Shown: positions 23,698-37,300, counted from the first letter of the stretch. The stretch: 64,000 bases of DNA from Dendrolimus kikuchii (GCA_019925095.2 CM034412.1:12252001-12316000), one strand, 5' to 3'. Notes: generated by a model not told the origin, from the sequence alone. Numbers and translations are program-made.

Positions 23698-24890
23698 TAT
23701 ATACAAAATGAAAGACTTGATAACAATAATGTTTCACCCAAAAGAAATCGACACTTCAACATTATCCTATTTTCGCAAACTAAACGATATTGTGTGTACG
23801 TTACGACTTGATAAGATATCAAAATAGCATAGATAGGGCCAGAACTGTTTCGGTCATCGAATTCTAATGCTTATCGTAATTTAAACACATTCCTCAAACC
23901 GTCGTGCGTCACTACCCTACCGATTCTTGTATATATATTTATTTGGTCTATGTGAACCGAAACTGAATTGCATTTCGAAGTACACGTTCGTACATCCCGG
24001 ATCGTTTATCTTAAAACGTATTACCGATTCCCCGACTTTGAAAACGAACGCAATCAATTGGCCATCGGCTGGCAGCGGGGGCCAGTTGTCTCTTATGTGT
24101 GTGAATTCCAAACGTGTTACTCACACGTATATGAGGTACACGCCGCTAGCGATAACGGATGCAGTCTGTCCGTTTGTCTATTTACCCAACTACCCGCGCA
24201 ACGTGCATAAAAGTATCGATGATTTTATAGATAGATAAAAAAAATCTTTGTTTTTAACCACATACACATAAAGTAAATAATTTACAGTCATTTCGTGTAA
24301 AGGCCGGAACAAATGGCGGCCTTAACGCTTTAGAGCGATCTCCTCCAGACAACCCGGGCTATAGATTGTGAGAAAGGAATCGAAAGTGTATGAAGCAAAT
24401 GAAATACATGTAAATAGCATATACAAATATTACATATTGTTTATTAACTATTATTAATTATTAATATCTTATATAACACGATATTACTGTGGATAAAATA
24501 CTCGATAATTTATATCATGTTAATGTGTTTTTAATAACAATATCAGGTCATAGTAGGGTAGTTCCCGCGTAAAGATAAAAAGTTTATTAATTTTTTTTTA
24601 CATTCGAGAGTGCCTTAGGATGTTTATATAGAGAAAGATTTGGCAACGTTAAACTGTATGTACTTTTAATGTTATAAATAATTCATGAATACTAGATAAT
24701 ATTATTTAACAATATATCTTTAGATAAAAATTAGTCTGGAACATTAAATAGTAAGTAACATGTTCAAGAATTGCAAGAGAATATGTATAGACTTGACGTT
24801 TCTACACAGCATAATTTATGCCATTTATTTTTATTGTATGTGTTAAATTAACCTTTTTTTCTTTCTAGTCACTATCAAAATCTTTAGGGC
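23698..24890. other. No recognised gene
   Basis: A 103-codon open frame at 23927-24238 has no family resemblance. The rest is AT-rich. Confidence 0.35.
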
Positions 24891-24897
24891 TTCCGCG

Positions 24898-25040
24898 CAC
24901 TAGGAAGCCTAACTGCGCAGCCAGGCTGCGGTGGCCGAAATATATGAGCAGAGTGTGTGGCTGCTTCTTGCGCGGGCTCCCATACACCGTCTTATGTTCG
25001 GCTGGCTGCCATAGCCAGACTTCCTAGTGCGCTGGAGGCC
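24898..25040. mobile_element. Foldback MITE, about 143 bp
   Basis: The left arm starts GGCTTCCGCGCACTAGGAAG. The reverse complement of the right arm starts GGCCTCCAGCGCACTAGGAAG. Pairing continues through GCAGCC for about 45 bp. The short loop carries no code. The target duplication is unclear. Confidence 0.8.
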
Positions 25041-25301
25041 ATAAAAATCGCTATTCACATTTCCAGAAGTTCCTATTAAGGAAGTAGATTTAAATTATGG
25101 CAACAGGAAAATTTTCCGTCTTTGGCAAATAAACTCCCGTCTCTCTCTCTGATCAGTTTCGAAACTTTTGAAAATCACTATTCATATTGCCAGAAGTTCT
25201 CCAAAAATTTAAATGTACAAAAACACGTGACGCTCCCATTTATCAGATTTGATATTTTTATTATTACCAACCGTACAATATGAAGTAAATAACTTGTTCG
25301 T

Positions 25302-25424
25302 GCATACATACATAACTTCACGCCAGTTCCCTTGCGGGGTAGGCACGAACAACAGAGCGCCATTTAGGCTTATTCTTACACACCTCACTTGCTACTTTGA
25401 CATTCATAATTCTTGTCATGCACT
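25302..25424 (-). mobile_element. LINE 3' end of the YGSESW family
   Basis: On the minus strand it ends GGAACTGGCGTGAAGTTATG plus a TATG tail. It extends back to the CATGACAAGA block. TTGTTCGT at 25294-25301 and 25428-25435 may be the target duplication. Confidence 0.82.
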
Positions 25425-25968
25425 AAATTGTTCGTAACGCGGTAATACTGAAGATAAACCTATACAAAAATAATTCAATAGGTAGTAACAATGTATATAT
25501 TATTTCCTTAATGAAATATTTGTGGTTTGGTGGTGACACAGGACAAACCTAATAAGTGATCATTATTTAAATTTAATTTTAACTGCAGTCACAAAAGTGT
25601 AAATAATATTTACTATACACTATAGTGCCCGATCTTTTTTTAACTTACTGCGATCCTGGCATAAATCTTTCGATTCATATACTTTTATTCAATTTTTACG
25701 TCTTCATAAAAGCACGTCAATTTGAATCGCTTTTTAAACCATAAAACGTAGTACGTTCAAAATTACAAAATTCAAAATTTCATAAATACATTTATATGCA
25801 TGTGTAGACATGCAGTAGATAAAGGGAACGGATACGGTTTCATATATTCTAGGGCCCAGATTGTAAAAAGATGAGAAAATGATTTAAACATTTATTTTAT
25901 TAAAAGATAAAAATCGTGTATGTGCTTTTTATACATCATTAGTTGTTCAAGTTTATTCACATAAATCG

Positions 25969-25970
<2 letters not shown>

Positions 25971-26056
<86 letters not shown>
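25971..26056. repeat. (TA)43 microsatellite
   Basis: About 86 bp of uninterrupted TA, flanked by ATCGAT on both sides, so the whole block is a perfect palindrome. True length may be misassembled. Confidence 0.97.
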
Positions 26057-26058
<2 letters not shown>

Positions 26059-28030
26059 CGATAACTTATTTCATTTGTAACCTGATTTTTAAGATTTCTC
26101 GTGTTCCAGATATAATTTAGGGCTGATATTTTTTGTAATTAAATAACGCTTTTTCTAAATCATTACATTTCTTTGGCACAGAAGTCCGTCTCACTATTAC
26201 CTAATAACCTTATTTATTAACTGAATTCGATAAAAATAATAATGTGTCAATCACAAATGCACAACAACCCTGGGTCACGAGTTCAAACTGAGCAGACTTG
26301 CGCTACACACTCATTCCTACTATATACTACATCTATTTCACACTATTATACATCTTTATAGATATAAGTCTATGAAGACTATAAGCCGCGACGCGACGCT
26401 TGGAATGGAACAAACACGTTCTATGTACACTGTTAACTTTGTATTTACGTAAGCTGTGTTTGTAGATATACCTATGTATGCATAGGCATGTTGCTATGTG
26501 CGCAAAAACAGTCCTCCTCGCGAGCCAACGATTACGATCTCGTCGGCTTCATACGATTTATTGCTCTGTACTAAATATAAATTGGTGATTTTGGTTCACT
26601 AATATTTATGTATATTCGGATTTGGTTAGCTTGTACTCGAATACCGAGTATGAAACTTTACAGCTCTCCATCACAACTATATAGTTTAGTGAGTGAGTTG
26701 TATGAAAGTTTGCAGTCCACTAAAAGTACACATTTGTGTCATTGTGATGAATAATATAATATGTATTTAGAAATACATTAATATAAAAACGTGTATTATT
26801 ATTATAAAATAAAAACATACAATATCTAATGTAAATAAATATTAAAAAAAAAAACAAAAATATGAAACTCTAAATAGGTCCTTATTTAATTAATTGTACT
26901 AATAAACTCTCTTTATTATGGAAAAATAAATAAAACTTAAGTTAATTGTACAAATTATTAGTATATAATACATATAAATAAAAAAATAATTACTTGCTAA
27001 ACAAAAAATTCAGAGAAACAACAAAACATAAAACACGAACATAATAGACAAATAATGAATGTTGAAACTTTCAAATGAAAATTCATTCAAACTTTTTGCG
27101 CAATACAAAGTTTGGTAAATTTGGGATTGACTTAACTTTTAATATATTATGTGTAATAAGTTTCACAAAATTTTAGACCACCTAAAATGTTTAACATTTT
27201 AGTTGATTTGTATTATGAGACAACATAAGTATTGTGCTAATTTTGTGACGGTAAAATCAATCTTGTGAGAATAGGTTATAATTTTACTTTTGTAATGTTG
27301 TTTTAAAAATTTATCTTTTTTTAATCTTAATAATAATAAAAATTGTACTTATAAATCTATAAACCATAGTTTACATTATTGATCACCAGTGTTTAAATAT
27401 TATATTTTTTTAAATTCTACTTGGAATTTCATTTAGAGCAAACATATTTAACTATACTATCCCTATATCACCAGAGGTCTGGATGAAAACTGGCCAATAT
27501 TTTGGGAATGTTCTCAACTGATGACAATTTGGGATTCATATACTCCTATTATATGTAATTTTCATTATCATGTTTTAAACCATATCTTTAATGGGGATTA
27601 ATTCATTATTTTTGTCATTTCTACTCTTTAATAGTTATAATATTCAAATTCAAAAGTTTCTATTCAAAATAAAATCCAGTGGAGTAGTACACTTTTTGAA
27701 GGTTATAATACATAAGTTCAAATTTAAATTTACTTCCTATTCTATGTACACCATGTGTTATTGCTGTTAACAAGAAGAAGGGTCAAGAAAGTCCTCAGCA
27801 ACATGTATAGCTAAAATTGTTTTTCTCTATATTTCTTATTCAATGAATCTTTTTTTTATAAGTTTTATACAGAATTACTTTTCAAAGAATTAATGGAGAT
27901 GTAGCAGCAAACAGTGCATACTCAGAAAGACAGAGACACAGTAAAATGAAAGAAGTATATTATTGTCATTATAATAATATCAAGACATACTAATAGTTTA
28001 TAATAATAATTAATTATATATGGCATTTTT
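26057..28030. other. AT-rich DNA; contains an empty-site paralogue of a SINE insertion
   Basis: No gene is recognised. Near 27715-27775 ACTTCCTATTCTATGTACAC and GTGTTATTGCTG match the sequence flanking the SINE at 38470-38740, but without the SINE. Confidence 0.4.
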
Positions 28031-28031
28031 T

Positions 28032-28393
28032 GGGGCCCATGCAGGGAGTGGCGAGTCACCATCAGCCCATTTTTTCATGTTCCCCGAACATTGCGATTGG
28101 GAAGACACCACAGTCCCCATATTCCTAGACCCCTAGTACCACTAGCAGTTCACCCCAATAGCCCGGTACTTTTTGCCCTCATTTCCCACAATAGTCCTAC
28201 ACTGATTGGGGCTTGTCCTTGGGTGTATTACTATATGGTATAGACAGGGATAATTGCCCGTCAGTGTCACACCACATTTACATTAAATTTGTCAAAGGAC
28301 CTCTACGTGTTGGACTTCCCATGGCCCCACACAAGCCCTCCAAATGTCCAGGTCATTTTTATGGCCTGTGGTCTACAAAGACATACAGTAAAT
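28032..28393 (-). repeat. Retroposon-like repeat, copy 1
   Basis: About 360 bp, GC-richer than its flanks, from CCCATGCAGGGAGTGGCGAG to AAGACATACAGTAA. It is alignable end to end with 39054-39396 apart from a deletion of about 20 bp there. It may be a LINE 3' region; the strand is a guess. Confidence 0.75.
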
Positions 28394-28839
28394 GATTATG
28401 TATAAATACAATATTTTGTTGAGCTACTTGTATTAAACTAATGTGGTCAAGTTTTTTTAGGGCAGTCCTTAACATGTTGCTTATAAGTCTTCAAGTCAAT
28501 TCACAACTTTATTATAAATACAATCAGGGATTTTCTAATCGAATGATAAATGATAATTAAAAAGATCTCTAAACACTGGTTAGTCTCTTTTATAGTGCTC
28601 TGTATTAATTAATTTTAGTGTATTTTGGATATATCTTCAGATACATTTAATTAGGGCTCATTTTGATTAGTCAACAAATAAAATTGACCTACTGACTGAA
28701 TTAGAACTTGATTGAATTTAAAACAATCTAAGTAGTAATAATACAATATGAAACTTCTACACTACTTTGTATTTCTTATAATCAAAGAACTGACATATTT
28801 TTATAACTTTAATGGGTTTTTATACATTCATATACATTA

Positions 28840-29155
28840 TCTATACATATAATAAAACTGTAGAGGTCGAATTTCTGTACAATGAAAAAAAATATGCTAA
28901 AAACCGAGTCAGGGGTGTAAGAAGTGAAATAGAACTAAATCATTTTTTTTTAAATTTTTTTATTTCCCTGTTTGTCTGTCTGTTTGTACTAGCTAATCTC
29001 CAAAACGACTGGACCGATTTAAATGAAGTTTTGTATGTTAGTAGCTTATATCCCTGGTCAACATATAGGATACTTTTGATTCTGAAAAATTAAAGAGTTC
29101 CCCTGGGATAGTTAAAAAACCGCACCACGCGAACAAAGTCACGGGCATCAGCTAG
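28840..29155 (+). mobile_element. Complete non-autonomous Helitron, 316 bp
   Basis: Starts A|TCTATACATATAATAAAAC at 28840 and ends CACGGGCATCAGCTAG|T at 29155. It carries AAAACGACTGGACCGATTTA in the middle. No ORF of substance. Confidence 0.85.
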
Positions 29156-29287
29156 TGATAAGTATAAAAGCTAATTCTATTTCAACATGGTAAAAGTCAC
29201 TTCTGATAGTGAATTGTTACCTTATCATGCTTACAAGATTTTATATATTTTGCCAGGGACTATATATGGTATAATAATGTCAACCTA

Positions 29288-29383
29288 AAAATGTACCTCT
29301 GCTGTGCTCGAGCCCCTCGCTTTTGAAAGGGAGTGGAATATTATCACAGTACTAAGGTAAGTTTCTTGCAATGTTTCCCTTTG
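29288..29383 (-). mobile_element. SINE family 2 fragment
   Basis: TGCTCGAGCCCCTCGC and a CAATGTTTCCCTT block match the 3' half of family 2 in reverse order. Weak. Confidence 0.4.
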
Positions 29384-29632
29384 TTTTTTTTATTTTTATT
29401 GCAGTAGTTCAGCAGACAGGCAGACGGCCCACTTGATGGAAAGTGGTTACCATCGCCTATGGACATTTGTAACACCAAAGGTGCTACAAATGCGCTGCTG
29501 CTCTCTTAAGGGAGACTGGAACCTGGTCACTAATACCGGAACACAACATAAGGTTGTTATGGCGGCATACTCTAGACCAGGGGTGGTCGCCATCCAGTCG
29601 AGCAAATACCCTACCACCCGGTTGCAGTAATT
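29384..29632 (-). mobile_element. SINE-like retroposon (family 3), 5'-truncated
   Basis: It matches the family consensus from the A-rich end to CTACCACCCGG, then stops. It is missing about 65 bp of the 5' end. Confidence 0.88.
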
Positions 29633-30302
29633 GTACAATATTTAGATTAGATAAAAAAAAATGTCTCCATATAAAAAGGTTTCTATGCATATATGTGGAT
29701 CTAAATACTAGTAGCACTGGTCACAATGTCCAAAATGCCTACCCATGGATATGGAACATGTACACAGATAAATGTATTATAAAATCCACATCATCTCTAC
29801 ATCCAACAACTGAAACTAGCATTAAATGTACTATTTGGCACATGGATAGTAGCTATTGTTTTAGTTAATTAAACCTAAAAAGTATGGCCACAATTGAAAT
29901 TATCATGTTAAAAAGGAGACATTTTACACATTCAGTAATTTCTTTTCTTATTGATGACTATTTATATCAAACTAAAAAACTATTAATTAAGTATTGTTTG
30001 TAATAATAGTTCTAAAGCCTATTAGTATTTACCTTTTGTATTGTTTTCCTCTTAACGATTTTTTTGTGTCGAATTAATATTGGATTTATGTTGAAGTTGC
30101 ATATTAATATTATTGATAAAAGAATTTGAATTTATGATCAGGCAATATGCTTGTTTGCTTATTGAGAGGTATAGGTAGAGGTAGAGGAAAAACAATAGAA
30201 CTATTCAAGAGAAGTACTTTGAGTAAAGATATGAACAACTAAAAAAAATCAATTCTGCTTTTGTTTTTATTGTTTATGATTTGATAAACTTATAACTTAC
30301 CT

Positions 30303-30680
30303 TATTATGCCAATTTTCTATAGGACAGTAACAATCCAAACCGTTAAACAACTTCACCTCACAAAATATAACACCACTTCACCAATAAAGGCACCTAACA
30401 ATCAAAGTCAAAACTTGGATGAGAGCACATGCAAGTGGTACTCGAGACCAATAGGTCAATTTGATACATAACCATGCGGGTAAATTAGACTCCCGTCGAG
30501 TTTTCTAGAAGAACCAATTCACCGGTTACACGTTTCTCACGCGACTGAGAGATGACGCGTCCGCGTCAAGAGAATAATGTCGTCGGTCGTTAGCCACTGC
30601 CACAACGAAATCACCGCACCGCTCCACACCGCGTAAACGACGCCAATACAACCTCGCAAATTATACAATCTAAGATGCAT
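30303..30680 (-). promoter_or_regulatory. Candidate promoter and noncoding first exon of a leftward gene
   Basis: On the minus strand a textbook donor AAG|GTAAGT falls at 30303/30302. Above it is about 350 nt that is much richer in CpG than its surroundings, with no long ORF. CTCAGT, an insect initiator-like sequence, occurs near 30547. About 400 bp further upstream is CCGCCATTTTG (minus strand, near 30990), a Pho/YY1-like motif common at promoters. I could not find the next exon, so the gene is unidentified. This is inference from composition and one splice signal. Confidence 0.35.
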
Positions 30681-30989
30681 CTATGGACATTAAAATAATA
30701 CCCGGCACTTGTAACCTAATTAATACTAACTCATTATTAGTAAATATCTTAGAACTCACCGTAAATAAGCCTAATTCAACAACAAAGAGTCGTCAGCCAC
30801 GCGCTCCGATTATAGGACACTCACAAATCACGAAAGCACAACGTATTACAGTAATTATTTTTCACAATATTGTTATTTATGTCATAGTCAGTTTACGTAG
30901 TCTATTATGACAAAGTTTTCCAGTTTTTTGAGGGTGTAATCACTAAACCGAGAAAGTAAACCGTGAAGCACCGCCAGCTACATACAAAA

Positions 30990-32595
30990 TGGCGGATTTG
31001 CGTAATGAAAGTGACGCGATGACGCGCCGACAATGCATGGAGGTTTTGTTTATGGTTTCATAAAGTTTAATTTTATTATTTTAAGGTGAAAACGGTTTCA
31101 AGACAAATTTATCAACAATTGAAAAGTCTCCCGGATTTACATTTATGATGGCCTACAATTGATTAAAACTGAAATCCATTTCATTATAAAAATAGCTAAA
31201 ATACATAAGTTTAGCGAAGTCTTGAGTAAAAAAGAAAGAGCCTTTTTTATCTATGGTTAGTTACGTTCAAAAATTTAAAACATTTTGCTACATAATATAA
31301 TGGCGAGATTGTAGACCGCAATTTTTGCCTATTTTTCAAATACTGAAAAACTGCGGTATGGGACAGTATCCCTGACTATGACGTATAGAAAGAGAACTAT
31401 TTTTTTGTTGTCTTCTGGCAATATCTGTAGCCAAGGTCAGTGAATCATAAATAAATCGAATTTATCCACGTTATGTAGATTTTAACGTTAATACTAGTCT
31501 AAAATTCGCTAAAAAAAATAACTAAATATGCATGTAACAATACCAAGTTTCAGATGAGCAGCATAATTTTTAAATTTACCAAGGATGTGCAGTGGAATTT
31601 GAAGTAAAAATCTTTTCGCTAAAATTCGACGATATTTATTAAAGAACAGCCGACATAATAGATTTGTAATTTACAAACTTTAGTTTAGCTTCTTTTAATC
31701 AAATAATTGTTCTGTTAAAGGTTTTATAGTTCTTGCTTGAAAAATTATACTCTTATTATTAAAGTAAACACCATAGGCTATATTCAGAAAATGCGTACGT
31801 TGTAACTAAAGCAACTTGGTACTTGCACAATGTTTGATGTTGTACTAAAAATCACTAGTAATATTTTTTCTAAATTCTTGACCGAATATTGGATTTGCTA
31901 GAGTTTAAACAAATGCGAAAGTGGCGCCCTTATTATTTTCTACTTTATTTGGCCACCCTGTAAATACATGTTAAATAATAGCTCAATTTGCGTAAGTCTT
32001 AGATAATATAGTAATTATTTAATGGATATGTACTGTATTGTATTAAATTAGACTATGATCATTTATTTATGTCAATGGTTAGCAAAGTTGTAATATCCAT
32101 TCAGTTATAGTTTGTAAAGAAAATTGTGAAACAAAAGGAGGTTAATACTATCGTTCATATAGCAACACAGACAGTATTATCTATACTAGAGTATCTTTGA
32201 TCGAGAACGATCTAGATAGTTTAACGTATTTTGATTTTTTTAAATTTCTACTATACCATTAACTTTCCGAATATGACTTAGTCCGCGTGTGTAATATAAT
32301 TTTCTAGATATAAATGGATGAACTTAGAAGTCTAATGCGATTTATGAATGTACTCGTAAAAGAACAACGTGGTTTGCAGAAATAAAATAAAGAAGTCATT
32401 AAAATAATAAGAACTTTATTATGAAATAATATCAATTAATCTGAAATAAATGCTCAAAATTTAAAATAATCGGTTTCTGAAAACTGAATTCTCAATATTA
32501 CAGAATCTTCAATCGTTGTAATGAATGTTGCAATGTTTCATTCTCTGATAATAAAACTCCAATGTCAATATGTAAGGTTGATGAAATTAAATCAT
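30990..32595. other. Between the candidate promoter and the transposase fossil
   Basis: No gene is recognised. A short ATG frame at 30990 coincides with the Pho/YY1-like AAAATGGCGG and ends after 24 codons. Confidence 0.35.
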
Positions 32596-32599
32596 TATA

Positions 32600-33333
32600 G
32601 ACTGTTATGTTTCTTTACCTGCTCAAGAGAAGGTTTTCTTAAATGCGGGTCGAAAGTTTCGTTGTTTTGTACCTACCAAGATTTATGTTTATCAACCTTA
32701 GTTTTTATTGTTAGTGCCTTATTTATTATTACGAAATGATATAGTCATCTATTACAATAATTGAAGATTCTATAATATTGAGCAACAAATATACGGAAAC
32801 TCCTTTTTTAAATTTTGATTATTCATCTCCGAACGGTTATCTTCAACCTTTCTCTTATTGTAAATACTAAAAGTACATTAGAGACAATATCCACCTTTTC
32901 CTTACATACAGCTAGCTAGACTTCGGCAGCATTAGTAGATTACCAATATTTTGTTACTTTGTAAAACTCGTGTATGTAGCTTTTATCCTAAGGAATAATA
33001 TTTTTGGAGCACTTCAAGAAATTTTATGCTCTCAAGGATCTGTGTTAAATAATCCTCATGTCATGAAGTAATTTTTGATTTTTCTTTGATTCCCAGACTT
33101 TTTGTAGCTTGTTGAAATTAAAATGTGCTTAAAAGTGCATGATTGTCGTCAAGACCTTATTCTTCCGTCGCGACTACCAACAGTTTTCTTAGAGTGTGTA
33201 CCTCTTTTCGCACTATGTAAATATCATCCAGTTGTTTCTTGTGTCGACCTTTTCTGTATTTTCCCGGTGTTACAAAAATACTTCCATTCTTCATACTTTC
33301 GTCCACAATGCGCCAAACAATGCTTTGAGAATA
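32600..33333 (-). pseudogene. Dead IS630/Tc1-type DDE transposase
   Basis: A minus-strand open block of 58 codons (33333-33157) includes FVTPGKYRKGRHKKQLDD and VRKEVHTLRKLLVV, the linker between the HTH and catalytic domain of a transposase family common in arthropods. Further down, in shifting frames, come KSYIHEFYKVTKYW (around 32945-32988, first catalytic Asp region), RSEMNNQNLKK (32800-32853), SIIVIDDY (32734-32772, second Asp) and DPHLRKPSLEQVKKH (32605-32660). Stops and frameshifts are numerous. The third catalytic residue region and terminal repeats were not found. Confidence 0.75.
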
Positions 33334-34344
33334 CCTAAAACCGATAAAATAATGTTAAATAACATATATTATATTCAGTACCTAAATAAATACAACAATA
33401 TAAAAGTATCAAACTCGTTAAAAAAGAAGTGACCTCAATCCTAACTCAAAATAAAATATAAACAATGGTAAAATCCAATGAATTATGCTAAAATACAAGT
33501 TATTGTCAATACACTACACTTGATTTACAGTATATAGCACAAAATTACTTGTAGGTACCTGTTAACTTTGTTGTTCGACGTTAAACATCGTAAAAACAAT
33601 TAAGCGACTTTGCCACTGTAAATCCTGGCATATACTCTAATCTAATATATTAAACATTAGTTTTCTCAAACCACTTTTGTTCACACCGTTGTTAGTTTTT
33701 GTTATAAAAAACGTTCATATTACTTAGGTATATACTTTTTTCAATATGCACAATATACAAAAATCCAATAGATAAAGAGACGAGATGACAATTACGATAC
33801 TTGAACTGTATTTTTTCCTACTGTCTCTGAGCTGTATGAACTATAGGTTTACCTCTTTTTTCAAATTTTTTTGACAAACTATATTTTAATTGTATGATTA
33901 TCATTATCCTTGATCCTATGTATTAAACTATTTTAAATTTTTGATCATTTCTAAACGAATCTTGTGGTATATCTGTCTCTTTCAAACGGAATCTGCAAGG
34001 TGTAGGAAGGAACAGGAAAGTAACAAAAGTGGTTTTTCTACGTGTTATTATCGAGCAGAACAATATCAAAGGTTTGTTAGCGCATTTCTTTTAACCCTTT
34101 TAATTTAAAGCATAAATTACATAAATGTCATAAAATGTACAGAAAAATCATTTATTTCCAAATAAAAGCACAAAATAAGGAAAATTGTAACCTAGCCCAA
34201 CACTTGTCAATTTCCGTCGTACTCATAAAATTGTTTGTCCATTGATCAATCAGCTGAGTTTTGTTTTCATTCTTTTAAGGTTCCCCATACGTCTTCTGTA
34301 ATCTTGCATCGAGTATTCCTTAAGAAGAAACAAATCGAGAGAAG

Positions 34345-37300
34345 ATGAACGAACTCAAGTCTTTAGAGCACGCAACATTAAAGGTAGGCCTATAAAATAG
34401 TTTCAGGTAAAGTAAAAAAATTACCACACACGAATGCCCTGTAATGGCTGTTATATTACCTCGAACCCTTTTTTTTTAATTCAGTTTTCTTTGTTCAAAG
34501 CCACCATAAAAAGTTTCGCCATTTAGCGAACTTAAGCTTTTTATTTGTTTACAAACAATTTAAATAATATGACTATTAATATCAAGAATTAACTGCGCCA
34601 TAACTTAGGATCAAATTACAATGTCGCATTATCAGTACAATACAAGTTAATCAAGTTATTGACCAGCCAAGACTCAGTCTTGTAATCTTAAGTAGGAACC
34701 AATATATTAGTTTTATTACTGGGTAAAATGCATTAAAATACTACCAATGTCTATAAGATTTTTATTATCTGTGAATTTTATTTTTTTATTGATTTATTCA
34801 TTGTCATCAATTATAATAATATACAAATTTACACCAGTGTTCAGCCGAATAAACAACATGAAAAGGGGGATGCTTCTAGTCTCTTCTTATACATACTTAC
34901 ATACATACATAACTTCACGTCAGTTCCCTTGCGGGGTAGGCACAAACAACAGAGCGCCATTTAGGTCCATTCTTATAAATTACATAATTACAATATTTTC
35001 ATGTAGAAACATGTTAAATCAGTCATGCTCAATCTTTTTTATAGGAGCCAAATAGACATTAGATAAGGAGCTGTGGGCCTCAATATTATTTTATTTAGAT
35101 GTTTTTTACTACTATAATACACGGCAGACAGGCTTGTTCATAGATGACTTAACTACACCTGATGGAAAGTAGTTAAGGAAAGTTTGCAATACTAGATGTT
35201 ATCAATGTAAAACCATCATATTATACATCTATGAAGTATGACAGGCGGGCCACTCACAGTAGCTCAGTGAGCCACGCATTGGATCATTGCTGTGTTAAAT
35301 CATGAGTTTGTTTCCAGTGAGTCATGTCATCATTAATAATTGACCTGGGGTCAGTTGGCTATTCTTGATCATGGCAACATTTTTATTTTATGTATAATAA
35401 CTTAATCTTAGGCTTGATTTAACATCATTCCATTCCCATTGTGGATGAGCCTGTACATATAAGAGTCAATACACTGGGCCTGTTTAATGTAGCAGACGGT
35501 GAATACTTTACCGGGGCTATGCACATCTATCAATATAATGTAAATATACTTCACTTGAAGTATATTTTATACAGTAGAACCTCTTTAAGTCGAACTTGAA
35601 GGGAGATACCAAAAAATTAGAGTTATAGAGTTTTCAACTTATGGAGGATTTCGACTTAGCATATTTTGTAAGGAATCATTTGACTTGTAGAGGTTAAGAT
35701 TTATTCAAATAATCGAGTTGTAAAGGTTGAAAAAGTGAAATATGTTCGAGATACAGAGGTCTAATTTATTTTGTCGAGTTATAGAGAGAAAATAAGTACT
35801 GAATTTGTTTATAGGGAGTCACTAATTATTTTGACATATAGAGGGTTCAGATTTCGAGCAAGGGAGGTTTTGGCGTTTGAGGGGATGGGAACACAATTTT
35901 TTTTGAGTTTGGGAGGTTTTCGCCTTATCGAGGTTCGACTTATAGAGGTTCTACTGTATTAATTAAATAATTATAATATTTCACAGCACCAGTTCAATAG
36001 CAACTGACTATATTATTCGACACATAGGGTTTAATTATAAACTAATGACACTTCCAAACAAGCCAATGTCTGTGGATTTCCTACATGGCCTTTGGAGAAA
36101 CCATGGACTTTTGCAACACCAAAGGTGCTTCAAGTGCGCTGCTGCTTTCTTAAGGGAGACTGGAACCTGGTCACTAATGCCGGAATACAACTCAAGGTTG
36201 TTATGGCGACATACTTTAGACCAGGGGTGGTAGCCATCCAATCGGGCAAATGCCCTACCACCTGGCTGTGGGTTGTTAAGTCGCCTCTTACGACAAGCCG
36301 CCCGGCCGCAGGACATTGTATTCTTTCTCCGTTCCTGCACGGATAAAATCTCTCCGATTTCTGTTCAAAATATAACTATACCTTCATTCTCTTTCTATCA
36401 CTGTCTCTATTGTTATCATATTAGGTATACAAGATTTATCTTCAATACCTTAAATGGTTTTCAAATGAATATTCAGCCTAGACATTCCCATAACATTACT
36501 AAAATGATTATGTTATTCAAAGAAGCTGTCATGATATTTCTTTAAGGCCTCTAAGCACGCAATAATAAGCATTTTCAATGAGGTGGGTTGGCTCCTTAAC
36601 TGTTGTAATCAAGCAATTATTATTTTTATTTATATGTTTATTTCAATACTATCATCAGTTTGGCTAAGTTCTTCAACTACAGTCTGTGTCACAAAAAAGT
36701 CCTATTGAAAATAAAGCGACTAAAATCAGTGGCTTTGCTGTTTGATAGCGTTTTGTTCCTAAAGTAGCCAAGGAATAAATTTAAAGCTTTAATTATGGAA
36801 TATTTTGTATTTATTATTCAGTAATTATCTACATCGATTTAATGTTTAAGTACGCTATTGCAGCGCCTGTCTGTGGGACTTCTTTTGTGGCATAGACACA
36901 CAAATATCAACTTAGCATTGTTTCCATAGATCATCAATCATCAAGAATAGACTAATCCATAAAGAAACAAAGAACATAATAATAATTATACTAATTCCTG
37001 CCACGACAAAACAACCCACAGCCAGGTACTTGTAGATAGTTGTAGATAGCCAGGTAATTGGTAGAACTTTTGCCTGTCTGGATGGCTTGCTGTAGATTTT
37101 GGGTTTACACTACATGTAGTGTAAATCCAAAACACATGTGTTTTCTTTTCATATTCTTCTATTCCAACATAGGTCTTTGATTGTATTTATTTTTTGGTTT
37201 GTTCACCACTGGTTTCTAACCAATGTAGTTCAATAATGCCAAAGATACCTGTTGTAACTTTAGAATAATTTTTTTTCAAGGTACCATATGAGGTCTTTAA

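Noticed and set aside
23927..24238. 103-codon ORF with an alternative overlapping frame
   Set aside because: No known family and no conserved neighbours. The sequence TTGGCCATCGGCTGGCAGCG only loosely resembles 21890-21940.
30990..31061. ATGGCGGATTTGCG as a start codon of a plus-strand gene
   Set aside because: The frame closes after 24 codons with no donor following. The motif is better read as a Pho/YY1-like site.
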